Position numbers and translations under genes: made by a program
The notes under the pieces: model-generated
What the model was told of the DNA's origin: nothing
Databases searched by the model: none
What the model saw: the letters and a program-made list of their open reading frames with translations, nothing else
DNA from: Strigops habroptila
Taxonomy: Eukaryota; Chordata; Aves; Psittaciformes; Psittacidae
Assembly: GCF_004027225.2 (NCBI RefSeq)
Contig: NC_044277.2
Location: 27,418,995 to 27,482,994 of the forward strand
DNA length: 64,000 nt
Direction of reading: 5' to 3'
Part shown: piece by piece, positions 1-13,300 of the stretch
How the letters are laid out: every line of letters begins with the position of its first letter
Position numbering within the stretch: position 1 is the first letter of the stretch

Positions 1-1320
1 TTCCTAAGCAGCATTTTTGACCTTTTGGTCCAAACCCACCAGCTCTGCACAGGAATCCAGGAGGCACAAGGACATGCTTTTTTGACACACTGCAGATTTA
101 ATTTGTGGTGGTGATCTGGCCTGCTCTTATTGTGACTGAAATCTTTAGCAAACTGTCTGTTGGCTGAAGTTGGACAGGATAAAGCAGTGAATGAGGCTGA
201 AAGACTGCAAAAAAAATAGTCTGGAATAACAAAGTCTAATGCAATAAAACCTTATCTCTACCTGGGACATTCAGTTACCAGAGCAATGCAGTAACATGAA
301 TCAACACAAAAGACCAAGTCATGCACTGCGAATACTTTTATGAATGGTATCTCTGAACATTCCCTCTCCTGCCCTGCTGTAAACTTGCTCCTTTGGCTGG
401 AGGGGTATTAATCAGGAGAGAGCTGAGGGCCAGAGCAATCTGGCCATCTGGGTTGCCTCTTGAAACCAAACTGCTTCCTCACAATAAGGAGACACTAGCC
501 CTTGGCACACCAACAACATGCTGTCAGGAAACGTTTAGATTTACCCTTGGAAAATGTGTTAGGACAGATTTGGTAGCAGTGACACAAAAAGCTGTCAGCA
601 ACTGACGCAATAGGACCACCCCTGTTATCTGGAGGTTCCCTGTGAGGAAGAGCAAGGAGGGGGACATCCACAGTGCTTCTGTGCAAGCGATTGGGCTTCC
701 TCTGGGGGAGGCCAGATCTGCACATCCCTCTCCTTCCCTCACCAAAATGTGTGGTCTTCCATTGATTCACACTGTTGTGAAGTGTGGTCGTTTCTGCAAT
801 GGCAACATACTTTGGAGGCACGGTCCAATGGAGCCATTGTTTCTGTCTGTGAAAATGCACATATGCCAGAGGAATGCCTGAAATGGTCACACTTCAACTA
901 TTCAGAGTGCTTTCAGCCTTTGAACAATATTGTAGGATTAACATTAGGCAGGATTTTACAAGGCTGTGAGCTAACAGTGTTTCAGTTTGCATTTCCATGA
1001 CATATCCCACATCAAAGTTTGTAACATGGATTCTTTTGTCATTGGGTCAAAGGAGGGAAAGGCTCCAGGGAAAGCCTCCAAACAGTTTTAGATAATTATT
1101 GCAAAGGAAAGCTCTGCCAAGACCTACAGAATTGTTTCCTATTTCACTCATTGTATCCTGCTTCTGGACTTGTAGGTTTCCCTGGTATGAACATTGCTGA
1201 CCTATCCTGTGACCATATACCCTTCCTTCCAAGTATTTGTTGTATGCATATTTCTCTCTTCAAGTGACATTTTAACTCATTTGTGCATATCTGATTGATA
1301 AGAGGGAGTCAGAGAACAGG

Positions 1321-1350
1321 TATTTGCAAGCACTTGCAAGCATTTGCAAG
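1321..1350. repeat. 10-bp tandem repeat, three copies
   Basis: Three consecutive decamers of the form NATTTGCAAG/CACTTGCAAG/CATTTGCAAG are seen directly. About 38 bp further on (1388-1415) is a separate exact 14-bp duplication (TTTCTGAAATCTCA twice). Both are small slippage-type repeats with no recognised function. Confidence 0.8.
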
Positions 1351-4194
1351 ACCAGACACTTACGTACAGAGATCAGCTCTAGACCTGTTTCTGAAATCTC
1401 ATTTCTGAAATCTCATTTCTGTGATACTACAGCAAGTTAGACAAGGTGTGAAAGGAGCATAGACTGAATTCAAATGGTTCAACAGAACACTATTGTAAGT
1501 ATAAAGAAGTATATAGCAAAGCTAATTGTATTCAAGGCTATGGCAAACATTCATACTCATGTTCTTCTGCAGATCTATAAGCATACAGGGACATAGTTAT
1601 GTGACACGACAACTGCATAGCCACAAAGAAAAGTTGGCAAAGTTAGGAAGAGAACAGAGTTTCTGTGCAGGGCTCCTATGCTAGAGGTGGCTCAGTCCCC
1701 TAGAGCAAACCCTACCATTAAACCACAGCTTTCCCAAACCACCTTCCACTGCTCTCCCTGAGACAGATGTGTTACCCATTCACGGCCTAAAGTCAACTCC
1801 TTCTACACATCCAGTTTTCCAGGCTGCAAACCAGAAGGGCTCTCCTTCTGCATAAAGAAGAAGGGGCTCAATTTCTAATTGCTCCTATCCTCCCTAATCT
1901 TACCCGCATACTACTGGCTTTGACCACAGGATGAGTTGGTTCTAGTTTGACCACATACCTAACAAAGACAGGGGCTGTTCCCTTAGTTAAATCAGCATTC
2001 ACTTATGTGCTGGTTTCTGTGACACAAAAGTCACAAAATCTTCAATTTCTGCTGAAAGACAACAGGCTAATGAATGGAACAAGCATTAATGCACCTGGTT
2101 TGCAAATGAGGAGAGGGACAAGATATGTTCACAATAGGATACAGAAGACGTGTTTTGGCACCTATAATGAAACTTAGGATGAATGCCAGTGGCTAAATTC
2201 GGTAGAGAACTGCAGAAAGCAGATGACAGCCTGCTTCTCTCATTTACAAGACATTTAAATACCACTGTTGTGCAGGAATGCCACGTGCAGTGGTGCCCAC
2301 ACAGCAGCCAGCTTATGGAGACTTAAGTGTCCAGACTGAGTGGGGACAAGGTGTCACACAGCCGTTCCAGTGGAATTCAGGAAGGAGAGAGGTGCTGGTG
2401 AAGCCCTGGGTCCCTTTGCTGCATATAGCACTTCTGGCAGACACAAGAAGTTACAGCCATGCCCATACCAGCAACCGGAGAGGGACAAGACTTGGCCATG
2501 TTCGGCATTGGTAGTTAATACACTCATTCAAGAAGTAGGTGACTTTTCCCTGCTCAGCCTGAGGGATCCCTGTTATTTCTGCAAGTACCTTGATGGGCAG
2601 GCTTTGAAACAGCTACACTGGTTTTTAACATGAACTTTTTACTACTATAACTGGGTAGTGCTTACATTGTGGGTGTGATATTATGCCTCTCTGTAAACTC
2701 AGAAAATCAAGTAATAGCAACAAGAATTTACAGCTACGCTATTTCAACTATCCAGCCATTCATTTGATTAGTGGTCTTTTACCTTGGATGGGTAGCTTTT
2801 TCCCTGCCAAATGAGGAAGGTAACTCTTAGTGCCAGTAAGAAGCATTAGCTAATGTTTGTACAGTTCCTATCAATGCAAGAGTACTAAGTACTGAAAGTG
2901 AAGCACATCTTAGCACTCAAAGACCTGCATGCTTAATACTTGACCCAGTGTCCAGACTGGGATAACTACTGGCTCTGAAGAGGATGAATCTAGCTTCAAG
3001 ACACAACAGAAAATAAGTCCAGTACAGATATATAAACATGTAAAGCACAACTAAACAGCAAAACACACTTTTGAGAAAACAAAATGGAGCTTTCTCTGTT
3101 ACAATACAGAGCAGTTCAGTCAGTTATGTTTTCCTCTCACATGAACTCCTGGATGCAAAATACAAGAGAATATTCTTTATTTCAATCTTTCTTTTTTAAA
3201 TCTCAACCTATTTTAGTAGGAACTTAGTGCAAGTGTCTCTGCAAACACCCCTGAACACATTGACATGATGTAACACACCCATGCCAGTCACTAAGGAAAG
3301 ATGAAGCACTATCATGAGACTTCTATATTATTTAAGTAATATCACACCTAAGCAGTGTGTATACCCAAGTGCTGTTCAGCTTCGATATCCTGGGTGTTCC
3401 CACTCTGCTATTAGATGGCTGAGCTGCAGGGTTAGATTACTAGATTACTTCCTGGTTGCCATAACCTAGAGGCGGGGGCAGTGTAGATTGTATGTATCCT
3501 CTGTAAACTGACATAGAGTGTGAAATCCAGTAAAAATGACAATAAATAAATCCAATAAATTAAAAAAAAAAAAGAAAAAAAAAAGGCAGGTCAGAGAAGA
3601 GCATTTTGTTAGTGCATTTTCTTGTCCACAATTACAATTCCCATCTTCTCTGTAATCACAAAGATCTTTTTCCAGTTAACACACATTTACAGTGACTGAA
3701 CCAAGAAACCTGCCTTGAGACCTAGCAGTGATATTTAGATATCTCATAACTGAGAGGGAAAGGTAGGCAAACGCTTTCTGGAACCTCACACAGCGTGAGG
3801 CAGGAGTGGTGCCACGGCTGAAGCAAGCACCACCATTCATCTGGATCAATCAGAAAACTGAAGCAGAATCTGATTTCAAAGAACTGGTCAGATTTTCTGT
3901 ATGAATCTTTACTATTCCCTTTCCAAAAAACTGCTCAGTGATGGTCACCTAAACTCAGTAGTATTTACTGCATGTATGAATTTGTCCTTGCATGGAGCTT
4001 GCTCCCAGAGCTGTCAGGCACCAGCACAGTCTGACCTGCTGTTCATGCTCTGCCCAATGGCTTCTGTATGCTCAGGGAAGTGCAGACCATGCTGGACCTA
4101 CAGACCCTGCTTGGTGTACTGATGTGGCCATGCACAGCCCAGGCTCCCTGTACACAAATGACTTTTAGATAATCTTTTTTTATTTTTAATGCCT

Positions 4195-4250
4195 GGGAAA
4201 ACTGCCAGCTAGAAGAAAACGCGGGAAAACTGCCAGCTAGAAGAAAACGC
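4195..4250. repeat. Exact 28-bp tandem duplication
   Basis: Two identical 28-bp units lie head to tail at 4195-4222 and 4223-4250; each begins GGGAAAACTGCC and ends GAAAACGC. The absence of any mismatch suggests a recent duplication or a copy-number polymorphism. No gene overlaps it. Confidence 0.9.
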
Positions 4251-7200
4251 AGAAAAACTTACTTTCCTCCTGTAGTGATTGTTTCTGGCATGTGACTTTT
4301 AGGCAAATATGTGTTGGTAAATGCTTATGGAAAACAGGAGCATTTAAATGCATAGATTCACCTAAATATGATCTTTTGAATCTGAACGTCATTTGTCATG
4401 TATTTGAAAGTAATCTCTTTTTATCATAATTCTTGTTTCACTTTTAAGAAAGGGAGTAAGCCACAATCAACAGCACATGCTTAATGCATGAGTTATATTC
4501 ATAGTCTTCTTCCACAAGCTGAGACTTCAGAACACCGTGAGTATTATTCGGGCTATCCTGTCAGTGTGAAGGTGACATCCAGACTACGGCCTTATTTACA
4601 GTGACATCTACCGGCGAAAGCAATCTGCAAAGGCCTTCTTTTTCTACTAGTTTTTTTCGGTGTTCATTCTCACCCATCTCTGTCATTTTTCTTCACCTTC
4701 TTCACATCTTGCCACAGAGTTGTTCACAGTCAGTTCAACGTTTTAGATTATTGAGTATCTTTCAGTCTGTTAATCATCTTTTCAAACCCAATATCCCAGT
4801 CCTCAATCAGTCATCCATCTATCTATATCCAGAGTATACATCAGAACAGAAGATTTTGTATCATCAGCACCATTTACTGGTGCATGTAAGAGTGCTGGGC
4901 ATATCCAACATTAAGGAGACACAGCTTCTGCTGAGGTAGCATTGTCTCAACATCATATATTTAGCTACCCACATACCTACCTATTGAATGTAGCTATCAT
5001 CACTGACACCATCCACACAGCAAAACTGAAGCCTCCCTGGGCACAGGACCTTGTCTGCAGACTTCAGGAGGCTGGTGAAGTCCAGTGTCACCTCAATTCC
5101 ACAGTAGTTACCAGAATCTGCTGTGTTATAAGTGATCATTTTGTTGAATAGCATGGTACCATGACTCTTGTGTTTAGTTTGGTACAACAGTAAGATATTG
5201 CTCTTATTTATAACTATTTGCAATGAAATAGGCAACACATATTTAATCTTCAGCAATTTTTAGATTGCCGGTGCCATTTGCAGATCTGGGGACACAGCAT
5301 TCTTTCAGCTATTCATACATAGGTACCTATGCTTTCTACATAACCACAAGAATTTAAAAACAATTTTGAAATATAAATTTGGATGCTGAAATTCTTAGTG
5401 ATTTCCAAGTAAACTATTCATGAAATCACAAACTACAGAAGAAGCTGGAGTTCAAGCAGGGCAAAAGGAAAACAAATCAAGAACAAATTGAAAAACACCA
5501 TGGGTGACTGAATTCCTTTTTTTCCTCAAAAATGCCAAAGTGCTGGGGTTTTTTTAACAATTTGTTTTAATGAGGATACATTTCTGTCTGGTGTTATTAC
5601 AATTGTAGAAAAGAGAAGAACTGGAAGCAAACTGATGACGTTTAAACAGCTGATGCTTTACTCAAAATATTTTCAAATCAGAGTCAGGAAAAAAAACCCC
5701 AGATATTCATAAAGATACATTTATCTGTTGCATGAAACCTGTATGATTTACATCTGAAAAATGAAACTGTCAGGAGCAACTGCAGATTATTCAAATTTAT
5801 GTACCCAAGTATGTGGGTGAAAGTTGATAAAACAGAAGTGACACAGGAACTGACTGTGCAGCACATCAGTTCTGTGAAGCGGGGGCAGAGAATTTTTGTT
5901 TTCACACGACAATCCAGTACTCTCCTGTCAGACACCTTCCCTGTCCTCAAATTCTACTGCACAAGAGAAGCGAACACATATTGCACATGCAAATGGTTCA
6001 TCACAGTGAAAACCTGTACTTGGCATGAATAATGGAGAGGTTGACAGAAATACGAAACAGAACACTAATTTAGAAACATTTTTGTTTAAGCACTTCAGCA
6101 TTATCTCCTGTCTCACAAGGACAGCAGACACCCAGCAGGCTATCTGTTCATAAAGTACTTAATGAATAAAAGCTATAAGAGATCACTAAGAGATTAAGTC
6201 AATGATCAACTCTCTATTAGGCTAGATCTGTACAAACGATAGGAAGATTTAGTATGAAACAAGCAGGCTATCTGTAAGTGAAGAAGACTGGTGGAAATAT
6301 AACACTATTTTTGTAGGATGCTTTAAAAGATAATTTATCCTAAGTCCTAAAGAGATGCCAGGGAAGAAGTATCAAAGGAAAATAAGCATAGGCAGGCAAT
6401 GCTAATTAAAAAAAAAAATTGAACAAACTTTTTACTCCACAGCTTAAACTACAGAGGAAGATCAGACTGCATCAGGAACAAAATGTAACAGTTAAGTCAG
6501 GAGTTAGATGTAGTCTATCTAGCAGCAGCATGACACTGGAGATTTTCACGATGCTTTTTTATAATAGTTAATAAACTAAAAAAACCCCCATGTCTAGAGC
6601 AGCATTCCTTTGGCATTTGCACCTTCATGGTGAGACTGCAGCCTAGAGGTGCTGTAAGTCTCTCCATTATTTGCAACTTTTACCATCTGAAGGCTAGGCA
6701 AGATATATTTCTACCAATCTGCTCCTTGCCTACCTAAAGCTGCAAGAATCTAAATCCCTAATTTCCTTTCCATTAAGTTTATAAAAAATGTATTACATAT
6801 TTCTTTCTATTATGTTACTTTATTCATATGACATATTCCACTTTTTTTCAGTAAAGTTATTTTGAAATTGATTATTTGGAAGACTTGTGTTTGTTTTCGT
6901 TTTCCTGGAATTGATTCTTCAAATTCCTTTAGGTCCCAGTTCATGTCTGGAAGGCCATCAAAGTCCTGTTTGCCAAAGCAACAGAGGGACAAATCTCTGA
7001 AGGGACAGACAAAGCACAAGTATGTAGCAAGTGGGTGTATGGCAGCAAACAGTTGTCTGCCTCATCTTCAGCCCAGTGTACTCCAGAAGGAAAGACAGCT
7101 ACTTACCAGGTTTCTTCTTTAACATAAAAAAAATCTCAGCTGATGTTAAACTCTGTCTTTGCAACATGAAAAACATCATGAGCATGACTGGCAAAAGCTG

Positions 7201-9110
7201 TCGACACAGCAGAGCATACTGCTTCCCTTCTGCGCCAAAAACAGCAGAGCTGACCCCAAGGCCCTTGGCAGTTTATTTAATTCTGAGAGTAAGTTTATGG
7301 GTGACCAACCATCCAGCTGTATACAATTCCTGACAGCTACTATTTTCAGAAAATACTCTATATGTTTTTTCACCACTGAGCATTTCATTCTTCTTAGTAC
7401 AAAGGCTCCAAGCGTAGCAGAGGGTAAAGAGTTGATCAAAGCGACCTGCAGCTGGGGGGTAACGACATATTGTAGTCTTGTTTTCTCTACAGTCATCTTA
7501 GTACAGCACAGAGCCCACACCGGAGATTTAATTCCCTGAGAGCATGTCATGTAGTCTGGTTGAGACTTAGCACAGTTTGGACATAGAGTAAGTTAGTGAC
7601 TGAGAAGGCAACCAAATGCTCAGAGCTGAGACTGGGTCTGTGCTCTCACCTTACAGTTCCAGCAGATGGGTAATATGGAAAGTTGCTCCCAAAGGATTTG
7701 AGGAAACAGAATTTCTAGTCTTTTTCAGATGCCACCACTAGGTTTCAGCACAGATGCAGTACCATGCTAGCTCAATCTAACACAAACACAGCATGTTCAT
7801 GTTAGAATTTGAATTACTGTAAATGATGTCTTCTTCTAGAACTTATTTGCATAACTCTCTAAAAATAGTCAATAGTTCAAAAAAGCACTATCAGAAACTT
7901 TATGTACAATTGATTTCATGTCATACCACTGCCAAAGACAAATTACTTAGAACATAAAAAAACCCCCTAACACTACACTGCCCAAAGACAGACTTCAAAT
8001 GAGGGGTGACAATTTTTTCCAAAACAAGAGCTGCAGGCACTAGTTATAAAACTGCAGCTTTCTCTGTAAAACTTTAATCTCTTCAATACAAAATACAAGA
8101 CACATTCTTACAATCAATTTTTTATTTTGATAAAATCCTTATAAATATCAAAGCACTGGATTAACTCCACTGTTTTCAATATGTAAAAAACATGTAAAAC
8201 TTTTGTTTCTGATATGAAGCAGTAGCCTTATCGCTTTCTCTCCTGAGGCAAACAAACTTTATAACCTTCGTGCATTTGTTAACATTTTATTCATGTTCTG
8301 CAGCTACTCACATGATAGGGAAACATATCAGATTCAACACTAAGTCAAAACAAGAGTGTGGAAACACGCAACATGCTCCCGCACTCTCCATGTACATTTT
8401 CCAGACATCCTCATTCATATAGAACCAACATGAGGTCTTTTGGCTGCATTCTTCTCCCTATGCCAGAGAACAAAAAGTGTCTGCAGGCTTTCCCTCTTTG
8501 GTTAATCTTTGTACCTGCTGCCACTGCCAAAAGCATTTTATTTCTCCCATGGTCTATTTGTGTTCTTCCTTCAGAAAACATTCAGCAGACATTGAGAGGC
8601 CTTGCAGCAATAGTAGCTATGTTCTGGGGAGAGGAAAACAAGAAAAATCCACCTATCTTAAACTAAGCTGAAATATCTATGTCTCTATGTCTAATTTATT
8701 TAGTTACAAGAAGGTATATAAAGTCAATCCTGATTGTGATTTCCCTCATGTTTATCCATCTAAGAACAAAAGACCTGTTGAGGTAAAAGGCACAGCATAT
8801 AAAACCTATAAAAAACCAAGGTCATGCAGAGCAGTCACAGAAGATGAGTTGGTCACAAGTTACTGCAGAGATTGGTGGTAGTAGCTGCCTCTTTTAGGTA
8901 TCACTGGTTTTCAGTATTTAGTTCTCACAGTCTGAAGGTAAACCTAACCCTATACTAAGCTATATCCTATGGCAAATTCATTAAAAATAATAAAAATCAA
9001 TTTGGCACAAAACAATTATATTCAGATAACAAAAGCTCCTGAGAGAAACACAGGCTCAAGTAAATTCATCCAAGACAGACATTTCAACAATTGTTGCTGA
9101 GGGCTGATCT

Positions 9111-10198
9111 TTTATTAGATATTGACTTGATTCTGATTTCTTTGGCTTGGTCTAACTGCTATCTTTGGTCTTGCTATGTAAGTGCAACTCACTCAAGTTC
9201 AGCTATGATAGCAGAACATTAGCCAGTACCTAGGATACATTACATACCTGAGTAGTGCTGTGTTCCACTGCAAGACGTGAGGTATGCAGCATGTGTTTCA
9301 CACTGCAGCGTGCAACGTGTCTAGCAGGAAACAGCCTGGAGCAACAGCTACCCCTACCTCCTGTTTTTATGTGGTAGGAGTCTGATGCTACATGGATATA
9401 GTGTTACAGTCCCTTATTGTTCACCAAATGCAACAGACTGGATTTAGGAACAAACAATTCCCTCTATGCCCTTCCACCTTAAAGTTTTCAGGTTTCAGGT
9501 CAATTTCATCACTATGCATGGTGGAATTAAGGAATACCTAATCCACCCGCCATGATCCTGGAATGTACAAAATCCTTATTATTTGCTTAAATAAAAATAA
9601 TAAAAAATAAATCAGGACATCAATACTGCTATGAAGCAGACAGAATAACAGGATCATATGTATATATCTGTTTTACTTAAATGCTGTAAGTCATTACTGC
9701 TTTTTGTAGGAAGGTAAGCATGGTATTGCAGAAGTCAACAATATTATATCAGCTTTGAAATATCTTTTTCTTGAGAATTACAGTGTGAAGTCTTATTTAG
9801 AAGCTAAATGTTATGTTAGAGACCAGAATAATAATCCCACAGCACCCTTTGCTGCCATTAATATCAGAGATCCTGTTCAGTAATTTGGTGGCAAATTCTG
9901 GACAACTCCTTCACCATGTCTGAACCCCATGACTAGCACTGCCCTCTGTGCATGCTAATACCTCGATACTCCCAAACCAATGCACTCAAACACAGCCAGA
10001 CCTGTTAACATTGATGAACCTGCAACAACTCAGGACATACTTGTCTGTTAGAAATGATTGCATGGTAACCAGTAACAAAACAACACCTATTTGTTAAAAC
10101 AACTTACAAAAAAAAAAAAAAATCACAAAGAATAATATTAACTATGAAAATTAATTCAGCCTTTGGTTTCAGAGGGAGACTACTCTGGCTTTACTCCT
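9111..10198 (-). other. Probable CA13 3' UTR
   Basis: This is the minus-strand sequence downstream of the CA13 stop codon. The nearest canonical AATAAA on that strand is at 9111-9116, which would give a 3' UTR of about 1.1 kb. Further AATAAA copies occur lower down (8286-8291, 8121-8126), so the true 3' end is uncertain. No other gene was seen here. Confidence 0.35.
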
Positions 10199-10312
10199 TT
10201 AATTCCTTCTGACTTCTCGTCCCTTTAAAGGCTGGGGAGGGCGGTAGTTTCTCAGCAAGCAGCAGGCTACTTCATCCTCAGCTGTGCTCAGGAGGCTGCG
10301 GAACTTGGCTAG
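10199..10312 (-). CDS. CA13: CA13 exon 7 (C-terminus)
   Basis: Encodes residues 222-258, starting [14 protein letters not shown] and containing the family motif [11 protein letters not shown] before TAA. The acceptor is TTGCAG at its upstream edge. Phase 0. Confidence 0.95.
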   Translation of the reverse strand, partial: LAKFRSLLSTAEDEVACCLLRNYRPPQPLKGREVRRN

Positions 10313-13300
10313 CTGCAATCAAAAGAGATGTAAGGTTCAGCAGAAAATCCTCATGCTTATACTAATGAAAAAGCATGTAGCAAATATTAAAGATATTTGT
10401 CACCTTTTCTTCTGCAAGGAAGAATGGAACTCTATTTTTCTATAGCATGTCCTTCCAAATGAAAAATGATCACTACTGAGAAAACCTCCCAAAGCATGTG
10501 TTGGAATGAAACTGCACATAAAGATTATTTGCTTCCTGTATTCACACTTTGTTTTCCATAACCTGATTTCAACCAGGGGGTTTTATATATTTTAGTTTGA
10601 TTTTATAGTTTGGAGATTCTAGAATATTTCGTGCTAAAAATTAGATTTCTTATATGCATTTGTGTACATCTTCTTGTTCAAAGAGTATATTCACATTTAA
10701 CCTGGAATAGTAGGTGTGGTGCTATAGAAAGCTTCTGCAATTAGCAGTTTTCACATACTAAACATGTGCTCAAACCAGGAGAGATTCAAAAGTTTTCCCT
10801 TGTGAAGACACAGAACAAGCAGTTATTCATACCTCAGCATAAGCTTCTCTGCATAAGCTGATCTCAGCAGAAACCCACATCAGAGCTCCATGTCTAAACC
10901 TCAGGAAGGCTGAGTCTGATTTAGTATTTTGTCTAACTGCTGATATTTCCAATAGTTACAATTTTTATATATCACCTTACTTCCCTTCTAGGTTACCAGA
11001 GGTAGGACAGCACAAAAATCATTCCATTATCCTAGAGCATTTAGTTGTATGGCACATTGCATCTTAATCGTTATAAGAGCAAAAAAAGTCAATACTATCT
11101 TACCTTACCCCATGCTAAGGCTAACATTTGTAATTCAGGCTCCCTGTGAGTTTCTACAAACTTAAAATTTATTTTTTCTTTTTTCAACCTGAAAAGTGCC
11201 CAAAAAACATGTAGTAAACTTTAAAACCCAGAACAAATACAAACATCAGGAATAAAATTAAATGGCAAAACAGTATCAGTGCTGGTGATGACTGACCAGT
11301 CACAATGGTGGACATTACTAGAAACAAACACTGTTAGCTACATGCACGCTTATATTTATAAAAATACAGCATATGTATACTTTAATAAGTATATTAAAGT
11401 TTATTTATATAGCTACTGTCTGTGAAAAATGACTAGTAAAGAATCACTGTATTTGACATTGTTTCTGATACCATGTCCTCTGAACCTGTTACACATGGGT
11501 GTTTGCATACAGTATTTCATATTTCAGAATATATTAGTTATAGATTGGCCCAAATAAGAACCTTTTAACCTGAACAATGGCTTGTCTTTTGAAAGTTGGT
11601 ATCAACACACATTTTCAATTCCAGATCGATATGCATTGCGACGAGTCTTACAAAGCCAGATTGAGGGGAGTGGGGAAGACATAGAGATGACAAAAATGCA
11701 CACACTGAGCAAACACATGACTTCAAATCAGTTACAAACAGAATTCTAGTCTCCTGACTAACAAGCACCCCATTCAGTGAACTGTCTTAACATTTTGTGC
11801 AGTCTGAAGTTACCATTTCTGTTGAGTATGTGGCCTCGGGTACTGAATTTTCTGAGGTGTTTGTAATATTGACCATGAATGAGACAAAAGTTGTGGTACC
11901 AAAATCTTGAGGGTTACAGTGTGGTCAGAATATTAATAACATATTGCAGGTAATGTACTTACCAACACCCAATATTGGAAGCTATAATCTGACAATGTCT
12001 CCAATGGGAAAAACTCTTTATACCTAAGATGATTAGTCCACTGGGTGTCACTGTTGCAACATTAATGTATAGCATGAACCTTCATTTCTTAAGTAATTCA
12101 AATAGTAGATTCTTTTATCACACGTTTCCCAAGATAGCCTAATATAAACCCTCACTTATTATAATGATATTTGCATTTCATTATTCGAGTAATTTTACCA
12201 AGTTTTACATATCTGGAATGCAAGAAGACATTTACTATTGATCTGCCAAATAAAAAAGACAGAAAAGAGGTTTGAACAGGATATGCAAATAATGGAATTC
12301 TGGGATTTCTGAGCATCACCAAACCCCTTTTTTTCCGTAAGTTCCTTATGGGTTATTTTTTATTAATTTTGAGAGTATGCAGATTCTTTGGGAAAAAAAG
12401 AAAAAAAAGATAATAAATAGCTGTTACACAAAGAAAGACAAGAAGAAGTTAGGATAAATTTGATAGGCATATTTTGTCCTTTGAAAATATGATGAAGTGT
12501 GCAATGCCAAGGTCTGGAAAAAATATATTTTTGTGTGGCATTTACAATTTCAAGTCTTACAAAAGCAACATTTCTATAGCAGTGAAAAATCAAAAAATAC
12601 CTGTTCAGAACAAACACTTATGGGCTCTCTCAGAACAATCCATATGACACTCTCAAGAAGAGGAGGAACAGTGAGAGAGCCAAAGTAAGTCCAGTAGTCC
12701 AGGGACTTGGGAAGCAGACAGCTAGGATCGAAGTTTGTGAATAGTGCTCTTTTACCCTGGAAAGAAAACAAAATAGCTCATTGTGATTCTAGATTAAATA
12801 TATGAGAGCTGGGCTTGTTCAGCCTAGAGAAGAGAAGGCTCCAGGATACCTTAGAGCAGCTTCCAGTACCGAAAAGGGCCAGCAAGAAAGGTAGAGAGGG
12901 GCTTTTTACAAGGGCATGTAGGGATAGGACAAGGGGGAATGGTTATAATCTGGAAGAGGGTAGATTTAGATTAGATATTAGGGATAAATTCTTTACTATG
13001 AGGGCGGTGAGGCACTGGAACAGGTTTGCCAGAGCAGCTGTGGCTGCCCCATCCCTCGCAGTGTTCAAGGCCAGGTTGGACGGGGCTTTCAGCAACCTGG
13101 TCTAGTGGGAGATGTCCCTGCCCATGGCAGGGGCTTGGAACTAGATGATCTTTCAGGTCCCTTCCAACCCAAACCATCCCGTGATCCTATAACATTTAGA
13201 AAATCTTTTTTATAAAAAGGTTTAAAAATAAAAGAAAGAAGAAAAAAATGAGGGCAATATTATTTAAAAGCAAGAGGCCAAGATAAATCATAAAAGAGGT

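Larger units (their letters stand above)
1..9110. other. Intergenic DNA, no gene found
   Basis: No exon, RNA gene or clear transposon was recognised on either strand. Open frames here are short, lack splice-flanked homology and read as chance. The stretch holds short tandem repeats near 1.32-1.42 kb, an exact 28-bp tandem duplication at 4195-4250 and an A-rich run at 3560-3584. In vertebrates the next carbonic anhydrase genes of the cluster lie beyond the 3' end of CA13, but no such exon was seen here. Confidence 0.6.

Noticed and set aside
3500-3584. Processed pseudogene ending in an A-rich tail
   Set aside because: AATAAATAAAT and A runs are present, but no coding body or target duplication was found upstream.
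1-9110. A further carbonic anhydrase gene (CA2, CA3 or CA1)
   Set aside because: No HFHWG-, HVVHWN- or SLTxPPL-coding exon with splice sites was found on either strand.
12815-13105. 96-codon frame beginning [10 protein letters not shown]
   Set aside because: It lies wholly in a CR1 3' fragment; this frame recurs at other CR1 copies (19312 and about 54831) and is not a host gene.
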